The notes under the pieces: generated by a model
What the model saw: only the letters and a program-made list of their open reading frames with translations
The model's database searches: none
What the model was told of the DNA's origin: nothing
Program-made: the position numbers and the translations under genes
Assembly: GCA_016218495.1 (NCBI GenBank)
Contig: JACRDU010000095.1
Span: 1 to 50,132 of the forward strand
DNA: 50,132 nt
From: Elusimicrobiota bacterium
GTDB lineage: Bacteria > Elusimicrobiota > Elusimicrobia > UBA1565
Reading direction: 5' to 3'
Part shown: positions 1 through 8,024 of the stretch, one piece after another
Position numbering within the stretch: position 1 is the first letter of the stretch
How the letters are laid out: each line of letters opens with the position of its first letter

Positions 1-597
1 CGCCGACTCGAACGCCGCGCGGCGAGCCGAGGACGCCAAGCGGCCTGACCGCCAGCAGAGCCACAGCGCGGCGGCCGCGGCGAAGGCCACGAGGCTGGCC
101 CCCGCGCTGAGGACCAGGGCCAGCCAGCGGGCGTAGAACTGGAGCTGCACGATGGCGCGCGCGGCGGGCGCGGACTAGGAGATCTCGGAGAGCTCGGGAA
201 CGGCCTCCGCGGCCTTGACCCAGTCCGCGACCTGCGCGACATGCTCGCCCGCCAGCTTCACCTCGAAGAACCCCGGAATCGGGTTCTCGCCCACCACTGC
301 GACCGATTGCGACAGGGACGGGTCCCGCGACGACAACCTCTCGACGGCCTCTTCCGCGGACACGTACGCCGCCGACTCGGTCCCGGCCAGCGCCAACAGG
401 CGCTCCTCGGCGACCCCCCGGCTCTCGGAATCGACGGCGGATTCGAGCGCGGCGACGACCCGAAAATCCTCGCTCAGGGCCGCTTCGAGGCGGCGAGCCT
501 GGGCGAGCATGACCAGGAGGGATTCCGTGAAGAGGCCGCCCAGCAGCCCGGCGGCCGCCAGGCGGAGCACCGTCCGCCGTCCGCTGATTGTGGACAT
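1..597 (-). pseudogene. ftsX: FtsX-like cell-division ABC permease, interrupted by an in-frame amber codon; 3' end beyond the window
   Basis: The first 140 residues match the start of FtsX, the permease partner of FtsE that activates septal peptidoglycan hydrolases. They comprise a short cytoplasmic N-terminus, one membrane segment (about residues 12-31) and the extracellular domain with the YVSAEEAVERL and ENPIPGFFEVKL blocks. The frame is closed by TAG at 175-177, just after SELSEIS. Reading through it, the same frame stays open for 58 codons to the window edge. That stretch encodes what FtsX should have next: a linker (FYARWLALVLSAGASL), a membrane helix and a basic RLASSARRAAFESA segment resembling the family's RLAIYARREEIEIM region. 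FtsX proteins often carry Tyr near the stop position, so a TAC/TAT to TAG change is the simplest reading. It could be a real nonsense mutation, recoding or a sequencing error. The start is ATG at 597; TTG at 600 is an alternative. No ftsE is visible. Confidence 0.72.
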
Positions 598-610
598 CAA
601 GCTAGATTAG

Positions 611-639
611 TATTTATCGGCGAATCCCCGCGCTGTCAA
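611..639 (-). promoter_or_regulatory. Sigma70-type promoter of ftsX
   Basis: On the minus strand TTGACA (634-639) is separated by 17 bp from TAAATA (611-616). The predicted transcription start is near 604, so the leader before the ATG at 597 would be about 7 nt. No Shine-Dalgarno sequence fits in that space. Confidence 0.65.
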
Positions 640-672
640 TGCCGGGGGCGTTGCGGCTTCCTTAATAGGTGT

Positions 673-2004
673 CTATTTCTTGGGACGCGAAGAACGCCGG
701 AAGAACGGCCCCAGGAGCGCGACGCAGAAGAGCACGGCCGCCAGGAGCATGGTCGGCTTCTCCCTCACGGCCGTGCGCACGAAGCTCTTCCAGGCCGGCG
801 CCGGGGCGGATGCGGCGCGCGGCTCTTCCTCTGAAGGAGAAGGAGCCACCTTGACGACGTCGGGGTCGGAGAGGAGCAGGCCCATGGAACGCACCGGCAG
901 GCGTCCAACGGCGACGACCACCATCTGGCTCGTCCCGGGGACCCGCTGGTAGGCGATCGGCCGCTCGAGCCGGAAGGAGGCGCTCCGGGCCAGGCGCGCG
1001 GAGACCGCAAGGAGGGTCTCGGACGGGGAGGCATCCTGCGGGATGCGCAGGCCCACGAGCAGGCGCGTCTCGCCCGGACGGGACGCGGCCGCGCGGATGG
1101 GCCCGGATTCGAGGCGCTTGAGCCTCGTCACGCCCAGCAGGTCCGAGGTCCGGGCCGCGTCGACGGTCCCTTCGATGAGGACGCGGGCCTTCGCTTCTCC
1201 GATGAACCGGGGTTCGCCGCCCGAGACCGGCTCGAATCCGGCTTGCTGCGCCAACTCGGCCGAGGCGTGCCGCCACTCCCCCGGGCGGTCGGACACGTCG
1301 AGCTCCACGAGCACGGGCTGTCGTGCCGCGGCGGCGGCGGTCTTCGGCGCATCAGAGCCGATCGCCGCCGGCGCCTGGACCGCGGCGCTCTGGAGGATAT
1401 GGGAGTCGTAATCCCGCTCCCCCATCTCCCGGGCCTGGGCGGGCGACACGCCGCGGACCTTGCCGGAGGGGAGGAGCAAAGGTTCGCTGAGCCCCTTCCA
1501 GAGCGAGTAGCGCTCGGGCGCGACCGCCGCGGGGGCGTCGCGGAGGCCCTCGTCGTCGGAAGCCTTGAAGTCCGGATGCTCCGCGCGCCGCCTCTCACGG
1601 GCGGCGGGGGACTGGGGGCCGGGCCAGGACCAGCGCACGCCGGCCGGTGCGTCCGCCCGCGCCCTGGCCGTCTCCGCTTCGGCATGGGCCCGCGCGGGGA
1701 CGGAGAGCTGCTGGCCGGCGCCGATGGCCGGGGCGGCTGTAGGAGCGTCGCGGCCGTCGTCGACGGGGGCGGGGCCGGAGGTCTCCGCGGGCGGGACCTC
1801 CCCCGCGTCCCCTTTCGAGGCCGATTCCCGGTAATCCCCGTCTTCGGGGCCGAGCGGGCAGGGCTCTCCGGGGACCTCCCCGAAGGCCTTGGTGGAAAAA
1901 CCCTTCGCCGGTTTGCCCGCCTCCTTCTCGCAGCGGTTCCCGGCCGAAGCAACGGCGGGCACCATCAGGGCGGCCAGGCAGGTCGAAAGGCCCAGTCCTA
2001 ACAT
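673..2004 (-). CDS. Secreted or membrane-tethered Ala/Pro-rich protein of unknown function
   Basis: I do not recognise the family. The 443-residue product starts with a signal peptide (hydrophobic LGLSTCLAALMVPAVASA, residues about 3-21). A long low-complexity Ala/Pro/Glu-rich segment follows (about 25-225). A more ordered region (about 230-390) has alternating hydrophobic strands such as ARVLIEGTVDAA, TRLLVGLRIPQDA and SQMVVVAVGRLPV. The protein ends in one membrane helix (PTMLLAAVLFCVALLGPFF) and a basic tail, so most of it should lie outside the cytoplasmic membrane. The order of export signal, disordered stalk, folded domain and C-terminal anchor suggests an envelope-anchored structural or binding protein; this is inference. 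The gene follows the DUF5693-like gene but has its own promoter, with TATAAT six bases before the ATG. Confidence 0.75.
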   Translation of the reverse strand: MLGLGLSTCLAALMVPAVASAGNRCEKEAGKPAKGFSTKAFGEVPGEPCPLGPEDGDYRESASKGDAGEVPPAETSGPAPVDDGRDAPTAAPAIGAGQQLSVPARAHAEAETARARADAPAGVRWSWPGPQSPAARERRRAEHPDFKASDDEGLRDAPAAVAPERYSLWKGLSEPLLLPSGKVRGVSPAQAREMGERDYDSHILQSAAVQAPAAIGSDAPKTAAAAARQPVLVELDVSDRPGEWRHASAELAQQAGFEPVSGGEPRFIGEAKARVLIEGTVDAARTSDLLGVTRLKRLESGPIRAAASRPGETRLLVGLRIPQDASPSETLLAVSARLARSASFRLERPIAYQRVPGTSQMVVVAVGRLPVRSMGLLLSDPDVVKVAPSPSEEEPRAASAPAPAWKSFVRTAVREKPTMLLAAVLFCVALLGPFFRRSSRPKK

Positions 2005-2010
2005 GGGCCC

Positions 2011-2038
2011 ATTATACTACGACCCGGCCTGATTTCTA
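2011..2038 (-). promoter_or_regulatory. Promoter of the Ala/Pro-rich secreted protein, leaderless type
   Basis: A perfect TATAAT on the minus strand (2011-2016) ends six bases before the ATG at 2004. A weak -35 (TAGAAA, 2033-2038) lies 16 bp upstream, inside the 3' end of the preceding gene. The start site should fall at or within a base or two of the ATG. Confidence 0.55.
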
Positions 2039-3726
2039 CCGCGGATTCCCGCCGCGAGGTAGACCAGGGCCCCGAGCGCGGCGCCTGCGGCCAGGCAATG
2101 GGTGGAATGGACCAGGACGGAGCCCAATGGGATTCGGGCGTTGAGTAGCGCGCCCGAAAGCCCCAGCGGCGCCGCCAGGCCCGCGAACAGCCAGGCCCTG
2201 GGGTCTCGTGCGCCGGTCCGCCGCCCTGAGACGGCGGCCAGCGTCTCCGCGTAGCGGCAGAAGCCGACGAAGAGGGCCGGGTACCCCACCAGCATCTCCG
2301 CCCAGCGGGCCGGCGCCCACCACCAGGCCGGACGGAGCGAGGCCAACGGCCCCAAACCGAACGCCCATGCCCGGACGGCGTCCGGGGGGAAGAGGACGAA
2401 GCCGGACGCCGCCGCGGCAGCGAACAGGCGGAGCAGCAGGGCGCGGTCGCCCCGCCTCAGCCCCCCCCAGGATTCCTCGTCGGGGAGCCACAACGCGATG
2501 AAGCCGGCGCCGGCCAGCGCCGCCGAGGCCGCCGAGAACCACGGAGGAGGGCCGAAGCCGACCCCGATGCCGGAGCACAGGGCCCGGACCACCAGCCCGC
2601 CGGCACAGGCGCAGGCGGCGGCCACGCCCATGCCGAGCGCCGCTTCGCGGATGGGGCTGGCCTCGGGCAGGAAGGAGGCGCGCGACGCCCAGCGGGCCGC
2701 GGCGAGCCCCTGCCTCATGGCCAGGAGCGGGAACAAGACGGCGGCGGCGAAGCCAGCCAGAAGACGCGCCGCGCGCTCCGGCTTCCCGAGCCGCCGGGAT
2801 TCGAAGAGGCCCGAGGGCCAGGCGGGGGACGTCCCCTCCGCGCGCAGGCCGCGGCTGAGGCGCCTGAGCGCCGCCACCGCGGCGTCCGGCCCGGCCTGCG
2901 GGTCGAGCCCGACGACGACCAACGACGGGCCGCGCCCGGCGACGAGGCGCAGGAAGGCGTCGAGGGGCACGTCGGACCGCACCTCGGCCGACGCGAGCAC
3001 ACGGTCGCCCCCGAAGGAAGACTCCCCCCCGGACCGTCCGGCCGCGGCCCACATCCTGCGCCCGCCCATCGCACCCTCCAACCCGGCGCGGGCCTCCGGC
3101 TCCAGGGCGTCCGGCGCCGCGTCCAGCAGGGCCGCCCCCGGGCCGTCCGCTCCCAACGCCAGACGCAGGTCCGGCGAGCCCGAGACGCGGTAGACCGGGA
3201 CCAGGCCGGCCTCGGAGGCGGCCTCGGTCCACCACGGGTCGAATCCGGCCGAGAGCGCAGAGACCTCCACGCCCGCGGGCAGCTCGAGCACCCCCATGCG
3301 CCCGAAGCGGCTCTGCTCCAGACGCACCCCCTGGGCGCCTGCGGCCGCCGCGATGCGTGCGAGGACGGCCTCGTCCTTCACGAAGAGGGCTCCCGGGGTC
3401 AGCGGCGCGCCGGGAGCGGCGACGCCGGTCGACCTGAGGCGGGAGACCTCCTCCTCGCTGAAGCGCACGACCTTGCGGGCCGCCACGAGGCGGGACAGGG
3501 GTTCGGGCCGGACCGCGAGGCCGCAGACGCCCAGCGCCCGGAGCCGGGACAGGAAGGTCTCGGGGCGGCATCCCGCCTTGCGGCAGAGGGCCTCGGCGTC
3601 GCGGGCTTCGACGACGAGGGCGACGGTCCGCTCGCGGGAGCGCTCGTCGCCGCGCAGGGTCGCCGCGGTGAAGACGAGCAGCGCGGCGAGGACGGCCCTC
3701 CCGGCGTTAGCGACGACGAGCGACAC
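2017..3726 (-). CDS. DUF5693-like polytopic membrane protein
   Basis: A 569-residue membrane protein. An N-terminal membrane segment (about 8-25) is followed by a soluble domain (about 30-310) beginning TVALVVEARDAEALCRKAG. The domain continues with a repeated pattern of "rule number, left/right side" type (FLSRLRALGVCGLAVRPEPL) typical of DUF5693 proteins. About eight hydrophobic helices fill residues 320-560. DUF5693 proteins are uncharacterised; in several phyla they sit beside cell-surface polysaccharide genes, and here the upstream neighbour is glycogen/starch synthase glgA. The start codon lies 20 bases inside glgA, so the two are probably translationally coupled as the last genes of the operon starting near 8656. 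The family call rests on the N-terminal pattern and topology; the catalytic role, if any, is unknown. Confidence 0.65.
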   Translation of the reverse strand: MSLVVANAGRAVLAALLVFTAATLRGDERSRERTVALVVEARDAEALCRKAGCRPETFLSRLRALGVCGLAVRPEPLSRLVAARKVVRFSEEEVSRLRSTGVAAPGAPLTPGALFVKDEAVLARIAAAAGAQGVRLEQSRFGRMGVLELPAGVEVSALSAGFDPWWTEAASEAGLVPVYRVSGSPDLRLALGADGPGAALLDAAPDALEPEARAGLEGAMGGRRMWAAAGRSGGESSFGGDRVLASAEVRSDVPLDAFLRLVAGRGPSLVVVGLDPQAGPDAAVAALRRLSRGLRAEGTSPAWPSGLFESRRLGKPERAARLLAGFAAAVLFPLLAMRQGLAAARWASRASFLPEASPIREAALGMGVAAACACAGGLVVRALCSGIGVGFGPPPWFSAASAALAGAGFIALWLPDEESWGGLRRGDRALLLRLFAAAAASGFVLFPPDAVRAWAFGLGPLASLRPAWWWAPARWAEMLVGYPALFVGFCRYAETLAAVSGRRTGARDPRAWLFAGLAAPLGLSGALLNARIPLGSVLVHSTHCLAAGAALGALVYLAAGIRGRNQAGS

Positions 3727-5143
3727 GCGCCCTCGCCGTGGAATAGAGCTCCATGTAGCGGCGCCCGGAGGGGCCCCAGCCCCAGTCCGCGGCCATGCAC
3801 AGGCGCACGCGCTCCGCCCAGCCGGAGCGGTCCGCGTAGGCGGCGCCGGCCTCGGCCAGCGCGGCGCGCACGCCGTCCGCGTCCGGCCGGGCCGCCATGA
3901 ACCCGTGCTTCGTGACAGTGTCGGCGAGCCCGCCGGTCCGCGTGGCGACCGGCACCGAACCGTAGCGCATCGCGATGAGCTGGCCGAGGCCGCAGGGCTC
4001 GAAGCGGGACGGCATCAGGAACACGTCGCTGGCGGCGTATATCCTCCGGGCGAGCCTGTCGTCGAAGGAGCGCGACACGGCGCACCGGCCCGGATGGCGC
4101 CGGGCGAAGTCGGCCGCCGCGCGCTCGAGGGCGGGGTCCCCTGAGCCGTGGAGGACGTACTGCGCTCCGGCCCCGAGGAGCGACCCGGCCGCCGCCAAGG
4201 CGATGTCGAGGCCCTTCTGAGGGTCGAAGCGGGTGACCGAGCCGATGAGCATGGCGTCGGCCCGCGCCTCCAGGCCGAGCTCCTTCTGGACGGCCGCCTT
4301 CGCGGCGGCCTTCCCCGCCGGGGCATCCGCCGCGCCGTATGGGGCCGGCAGGTCCTGGTCGCGCTCCGGGTCCCAGGTCGCGAGGTCGAGCCCGTTGCGC
4401 ACGCCGACGAGGTCGGCCGAACGCGCCCGGAGCAGGCCTTCGAGCCCTCCGCCGAACTCGGGGGTCTGTATCTCCTTGGCATAGGTCTCGCTCACCGTCG
4501 TGATGAGGTCGGCGTGGACGAGGCCCGCCTTCAGATAGGAGACCTTCCCCCAGAATTCCAGCTTCGCCGGGGAGAATTCCGAAGGCGGCAGGCCCGCGGC
4601 GGCCAGCGCCGCGCGCGGGAACACGCCCTGATAGGCCATGTTGTGGATGGTGAACAGGCAGGCCGTCTTCGCGAAGAAGGGCTCGTCTTTGAAGACCGTC
4701 TTGAGGTAGGCGGCCGCCAGCGCCGTCTGCCAGTCGTGCAGGTGCAGGACGTCCGGACGCAGGCGCAGCGCGCGGCAGGCCTCCAGGACGGCGCGCGAGA
4801 AGAAGGCGAACCGCTCGGCGTTGTCGGGATAGTCGGCCCCGCCCGCGCCGTAGAGGCCCGGTCGGTCGAAGAAGGCGGGCGCGTCGATGAACCTGAGCTC
4901 GGACTCTCCCCGCGCGCAGCCCAGCACCGCGCACCGGACCGCCGCCCCTCCCATCGGCACGGAGAGCTCCGCCAGCCGGCGCAGGGCAGGAGCGGCCGCG
5001 CGGGCGGCCGGATAGAGCGGCGTGAAGAGGACGGCCTGCGCCCCGGCGGCGGACAGCACCCCCGGCAGGGCCCCCGCCACGTCGGCCAGCCCGCCCGTCT
5101 TCGAGAACGGGACGGCCTCGGAGGCGGCGAGGACCACCCTCAT
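3707..5143 (-). CDS. glgA: Glycogen (starch) synthase, ADP-glucose type, GT5
   Basis: The enzyme transfers glucose from ADP-glucose to the non-reducing end of an alpha-1,4-glucan in the cytoplasm. At 478 residues it has the usual bacterial GlgA length. The N-terminal KTGGL donor-binding motif (residues 15-19) is intact in the context SEAVPFSKTGGLADVAGALP. The middle carries HLHDWQTALAAAYL and TIHNMAYQGVFP. The C-terminal Rossmann domain has GSVTRFDPQKGLD and the catalytic-loop block PSRFEPCGLGQLIAMRYG followed by TRTGGLADTV, all family hallmarks. The gene overlaps its upstream neighbour, a small membrane protein, by 4 bp, and its downstream neighbour by 20 bp. No other glycogen gene (glgB, glgC, glgP) is in the window, so whether the polymer is storage glycogen or a surface glucan cannot be told here. 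Confidence 0.95.
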   Translation of the reverse strand: MRVVLAASEAVPFSKTGGLADVAGALPGVLSAAGAQAVLFTPLYPAARAAAPALRRLAELSVPMGGAAVRCAVLGCARGESELRFIDAPAFFDRPGLYGAGGADYPDNAERFAFFSRAVLEACRALRLRPDVLHLHDWQTALAAAYLKTVFKDEPFFAKTACLFTIHNMAYQGVFPRAALAAAGLPPSEFSPAKLEFWGKVSYLKAGLVHADLITTVSETYAKEIQTPEFGGGLEGLLRARSADLVGVRNGLDLATWDPERDQDLPAPYGAADAPAGKAAAKAAVQKELGLEARADAMLIGSVTRFDPQKGLDIALAAAGSLLGAGAQYVLHGSGDPALERAAADFARRHPGRCAVSRSFDDRLARRIYAASDVFLMPSRFEPCGLGQLIAMRYGSVPVATRTGGLADTVTKHGFMAARPDADGVRAALAEAGAAYADRSGWAERVRLCMAADWGWGPSGRRYMELYSTARARVARRR

Positions 5144-5376
5144 TCCAGGCTCTGAGGTACGCTGTCCCCGCGCGCGGAATCAGTGGGCAGGTCCGCCGGG
5201 GGCGCATCGACGGGCGGCGGGACGTCGCCCGCGGGCCGCGGCTCCGGGGCCGGGGCCGGGACGGCGCGCGCCGCCTCCTCGCGCCGCCGGGCCTCGTCGC
5301 GGACATGGCGGCCCCAGAAGAAGCCGGCCGCCGCCGCGCCCAGCGCGACGAGGAGTCCCAGCAGGGGTTTGCGCAT
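5140..5376 (-). CDS. Small single-pass membrane protein with Pro-rich tail
   Basis: A 78-residue protein of unknown function. One hydrophobic helix (about residues 4-20, LLGLLVALGAAAAGFFWG) is followed by an Arg/Glu-rich stretch and a Pro/Ala-rich acidic tail. The ATG at 5376 overlaps the last base of the scpB stop codon (TGATG). A GTG one codon upstream (5379) is an alternative. The gene ends by a 4-bp overlap with glgA. The tight placement between scpB and glgA supports real translation, although the sequence has no recognisable family. Confidence 0.6.
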   Translation of the reverse strand: MRKPLLGLLVALGAAAAGFFWGRHVRDEARRREEAARAVPAPAPEPRPAGDVPPPVDAPPADLPTDSARGDSVPQSLE

Positions 5377-6050
5377 CACCCCTCGGCTTCTTCGGGCTCC
5401 GCTCCCGCCTGAGGCTCCGGAGCCGCGTCCTGAGGCTCCGGGGCCGCCGCTTCGTCCTGAGACTCCGGCGCCGGGCCGGGAGCCGAAGCGTCCTCCGCCA
5501 GGGCGGCCTTCTCCGCCTCGGTCGGCTCGGAGGGCGTGAAGGTGTCGATGGGCGGCAGGTCGGCGATCGAGCGCAGGCCGAAGTGGCGCAGGAACTCGGG
5601 CGTGGTCCCATAGAGGAGCGGACGGCCGACGCTCTCCCGGCGGCCGACGACCTTCACCAGGGCTTTCTCCAGGAGGGTCTCCAGCGCGGCGATGACCTCG
5701 ACGCCGCGGATCTCCTCGATCTCGGCGCGGGTCAGCGGCTGCCGGTACCCGATGATGGCCAGGGTCTCCAGCGCCGCCGTCGACAGGCGCATCGTCATGC
5801 GCTCCTTGTAGAGGTTGCGCACGAACGGGGCGAACTCGGGCTTGGTCGCCATCTGGAAGCCTTCGGCGATCTCGAGCAGGCGCACGGCCCCGGCGCGCTC
5901 GTCGTATTCGCGCCGCAGCTCCTCGATGACGGCGCAGACCGCGTCCCGGTCCTTCTCGCCCAGGGCCGTTGCGAGCTTCGCGGCGTCCAGGGGCTGGTCG
6001 GTGATGAAGAGCAGGGTCTCGACGGCCTGTTTCAGCTCAAGCGTTTCCAT
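5376..6050 (-). CDS. scpB: Segregation and condensation protein ScpB
   Basis: ScpB is the winged-helix dimer that binds the kleisin ScpA in the SMC-ScpAB condensin complex. The 224-residue product shows both winged-helix units. The first (about residues 1-85) contains TLLFITDQPLDAAKLA. The second (about 90-165) contains STAALETLAIIGYRQPLTRAEIEEIRG and GRPLLYGTTPEFLRHFGL, the most conserved stretch of the family. The C-terminus (about 180-224) is a low-complexity Ala/Pro/Glu tail. AGGAGA lies about 4 nt before the ATG, one of the few clear Shine-Dalgarno sites in the window, and the start overlaps the end of scpA by 14 bp. No smc gene is in the window. Confidence 0.95.
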   Translation of the reverse strand: METLELKQAVETLLFITDQPLDAAKLATALGEKDRDAVCAVIEELRREYDERAGAVRLLEIAEGFQMATKPEFAPFVRNLYKERMTMRLSTAALETLAIIGYRQPLTRAEIEEIRGVEVIAALETLLEKALVKVVGRRESVGRPLLYGTTPEFLRHFGLRSIADLPPIDTFTPSEPTEAEKAALAEDASAPGPAPESQDEAAAPEPQDAAPEPQAGAEPEEAEG

Positions 6051-6945
6051 CGTTCTCCTCTCTGCGCTCCGGGTCCAGGTCCGGCGCGACGGGACGGCCG
6101 TTCTCCTCGGAGCCCACGACGCCTTCGGCGGCGAGCCAGGACTGCTTGTCGAGCGGCACGCCGGCCGGCCCCGGCTCCGGCTCCGAGGGGGCCGGCGGCT
6201 CCTGGCCGGGCCAGATCGGCGTGACGATCTCCGGCGGGGCCTCTTTCTTGTAGATGAGGATCTCGGCGAAGGGCCCTTCCTGCCGGCCGAACACGCGCTG
6301 GAGCTTTATGAGCTCCAGCAGGGCCAGGAAGCAGGAGATGATGGCGCGGCGGCGGCGCTCCCCGGCGAAGATGTCGCGCAGGGTGACGTAGGGCTTCTCG
6401 GCCAGCATCGCGAGGATCTTCTCCATCTTGTGCTCGATGGGATATTCCTCGCCGGTGACGACGCGACCCTCCGCCTCGGCCCGGTCGAGCACCTCGCGCA
6501 GCGTGGCGAGCAGGTCGAAGATGCGGATATTGAGCGCCTTCTCGCGCTCTTGGAAGGCCGGCGCCCCGCGGAAGAAGACGTCCGACCATTCGTCGGCCCG
6601 CTTCTGCAGGAAGCCCGCGGCCTGCTTGTACTTCTGGTATTCCTGGAGCTTGTTGACGAGCTCCAGGCGCGGGTCCGGGCCGCCCTCCCCGTTCTCCCCC
6701 TGCTCCTGGGAGGGCAGCAGGGCGCGGGCCTTGATCTGCATCAGGGTGGCGGCCATCACGAGGAAGTCCCCGGCCACCTCGAGGTTCAGCTCCTTCATGA
6801 GGTCCAGGTAGGAGAGGTACTCCTTGGTGATCTGGGCCACCGGGACGTTCTGGATGTCGAGGTCGTCCTTGCGGATGAGGTAGAGGAGGAGGTCCAGCGG
6901 GCCCTCGAACATCTCCAGATGGACTTCGTAGGGCTTCGGGCTCAT
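6037..6945 (-). CDS. scpA: Segregation and condensation protein ScpA (kleisin)
   Basis: ScpA bridges the SMC heads in bacterial condensin. The start is set at ATG 6945 (MSPKPYEVHLEMFEGPLDLLL), giving 302 residues. This ATG overlaps the trpS stop codon as ATGA, and the FEGPLDLLLYLI block is the canonical N-terminus. Further hallmarks are VAGDFLVMAATLMQIKARALLP (about 60-80) and a C-terminal winged-helix segment that includes VTLRDIFAG and RAIISCFLALLELIKLQRV. The last 60 residues are a Pro/Glu-rich extension (EPPAPSEPEPGPAG) longer than in most ScpA proteins. The open frame continues 68 codons upstream through trpS, but that part is arginine-rich shadow sequence and was excluded. Confidence 0.95.
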   Translation of the reverse strand: MSPKPYEVHLEMFEGPLDLLLYLIRKDDLDIQNVPVAQITKEYLSYLDLMKELNLEVAGDFLVMAATLMQIKARALLPSQEQGENGEGGPDPRLELVNKLQEYQKYKQAAGFLQKRADEWSDVFFRGAPAFQEREKALNIRIFDLLATLREVLDRAEAEGRVVTGEEYPIEHKMEKILAMLAEKPYVTLRDIFAGERRRRAIISCFLALLELIKLQRVFGRQEGPFAEILIYKKEAPPEIVTPIWPGQEPPAPSEPEPGPAGVPLDKQSWLAAEGVVGSEENGRPVAPDLDPERREENDGNA

Positions 6946-8024
6946 CTCAGGTTCATCGCCTTGCGCACGCGCTCCATCGTCCCTTCCGCCTCGGCCCGCG
7001 CCTTGGCGCTCCCCGCGGCGAGCAGGTCCTCGACCAGGCCCGGCTGGTCGAACTGCGCGCGCCGCGACCGGAACTCGTCGAAGGGCGTCGTCATCGACTG
7101 CAGGAGCTCCTTCTTGCAAGCCACGCAGCCGATGGAGCCGGCCCGGCACTCGTCGCCGCGCCGCGGCGCGAAGTCCGAGTAGAGCTTGTGCATCGCGTAC
7201 ACCACGCAGCCCTCGGGGTGGCCCGGGTCCTTCGCCCGGACCTTGAGGGGGTCGGTGTACATCGACATGACCTTGGGCTGCAGGCTCTGGGCGGTCTCGA
7301 AGAGGTCCACGGTGTTGCCGTAGGACTTCGACATCTTCCTGTTGTCCACGCCCGGCACCTTGGCCTGGGGGGTGACCATCGCCTGGGGCTCGACGAGGAC
7401 GCCGCCGTAGAAGCCGTTGAAGCGCCGCACGATCTCGCGCGAGATCTCGATGTGCGGCAGCTGGTCCTGGCCGACCGGCACGAGGTCGGCGCCGTAGAGC
7501 ACGATGTCCGCGGTCTGAAGCACGGGATAGCCCAGGAAGCCGTGCGTGCGCAGCTCGAGCCGGACGGCCTCGGGCTCGGGCTCGACGGCCTCGAGCTTGA
7601 AGCCCGCGACCGCCTCCCGCCGCTCCTTGGAGAGGACCCCGCCCTCCTCCACCGCCTTGGAGTGCTTGGTCTTGCCGAGCTCCTGGAGCTGCTCCTTGTA
7701 GGTCGGGTTGTTCTCCAGCCAGGAGATGGGCGTCACCATCGACAGGAGCAGGTTGAGCTCGGCATGCTGGGGGACCCGGGACTGCTGGAAGAAGACGCAG
7801 CGCTCGGGGTCGAGCCCCGCGGTCAGCCAGTCGAGGACCATCTCCCGCACGTTGTCCTTGAGCCGGGCGGTCTCCTCATAGCCCGTCGTGAACATGTGGT
7901 AGTCGGCCACGGCGAAGAAGCAGCGGTGGGTCCCCTGCAGCTCGACCCAGCGGCGCAGCGCCCCCCAGTAGTTGCCGATGTGCAGCCGTCCGGTGGGCCG
8001 CATCCCCGACATGACGGTCTTCAT
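6942..8024 (-). CDS. trpS: Tryptophanyl-tRNA synthetase
   Basis: A class I aminoacyl-tRNA synthetase that charges tRNA-Trp. Starting at ATG 8024 (MKTVMSGMRPTGRLHIGNYW) it has 360 residues. The HIGH motif appears as HIGN at 15-18 and KMSKS is exact at 230-234. The GQDQLPHIEISREI block and the C-terminal GCVACKKELL are also typical of TrpS. A segment of about 40 residues (118-158, from KTKHSKAVEEGG to PEAVRLELRTHG) sits between two conserved blocks and is longer than in the short E. coli or Bacillus enzymes. Start and stop overlap the M50 gene and scpA respectively as ATGA, so it is the second gene of the operon. Confidence 0.96.
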   Translation of the reverse strand: MKTVMSGMRPTGRLHIGNYWGALRRWVELQGTHRCFFAVADYHMFTTGYEETARLKDNVREMVLDWLTAGLDPERCVFFQQSRVPQHAELNLLLSMVTPISWLENNPTYKEQLQELGKTKHSKAVEEGGVLSKERREAVAGFKLEAVEPEPEAVRLELRTHGFLGYPVLQTADIVLYGADLVPVGQDQLPHIEISREIVRRFNGFYGGVLVEPQAMVTPQAKVPGVDNRKMSKSYGNTVDLFETAQSLQPKVMSMYTDPLKVRAKDPGHPEGCVVYAMHKLYSDFAPRRGDECRAGSIGCVACKKELLQSMTTPFDEFRSRRAQFDQPGLVEDLLAAGSAKARAEAEGTMERVRKAMNLR

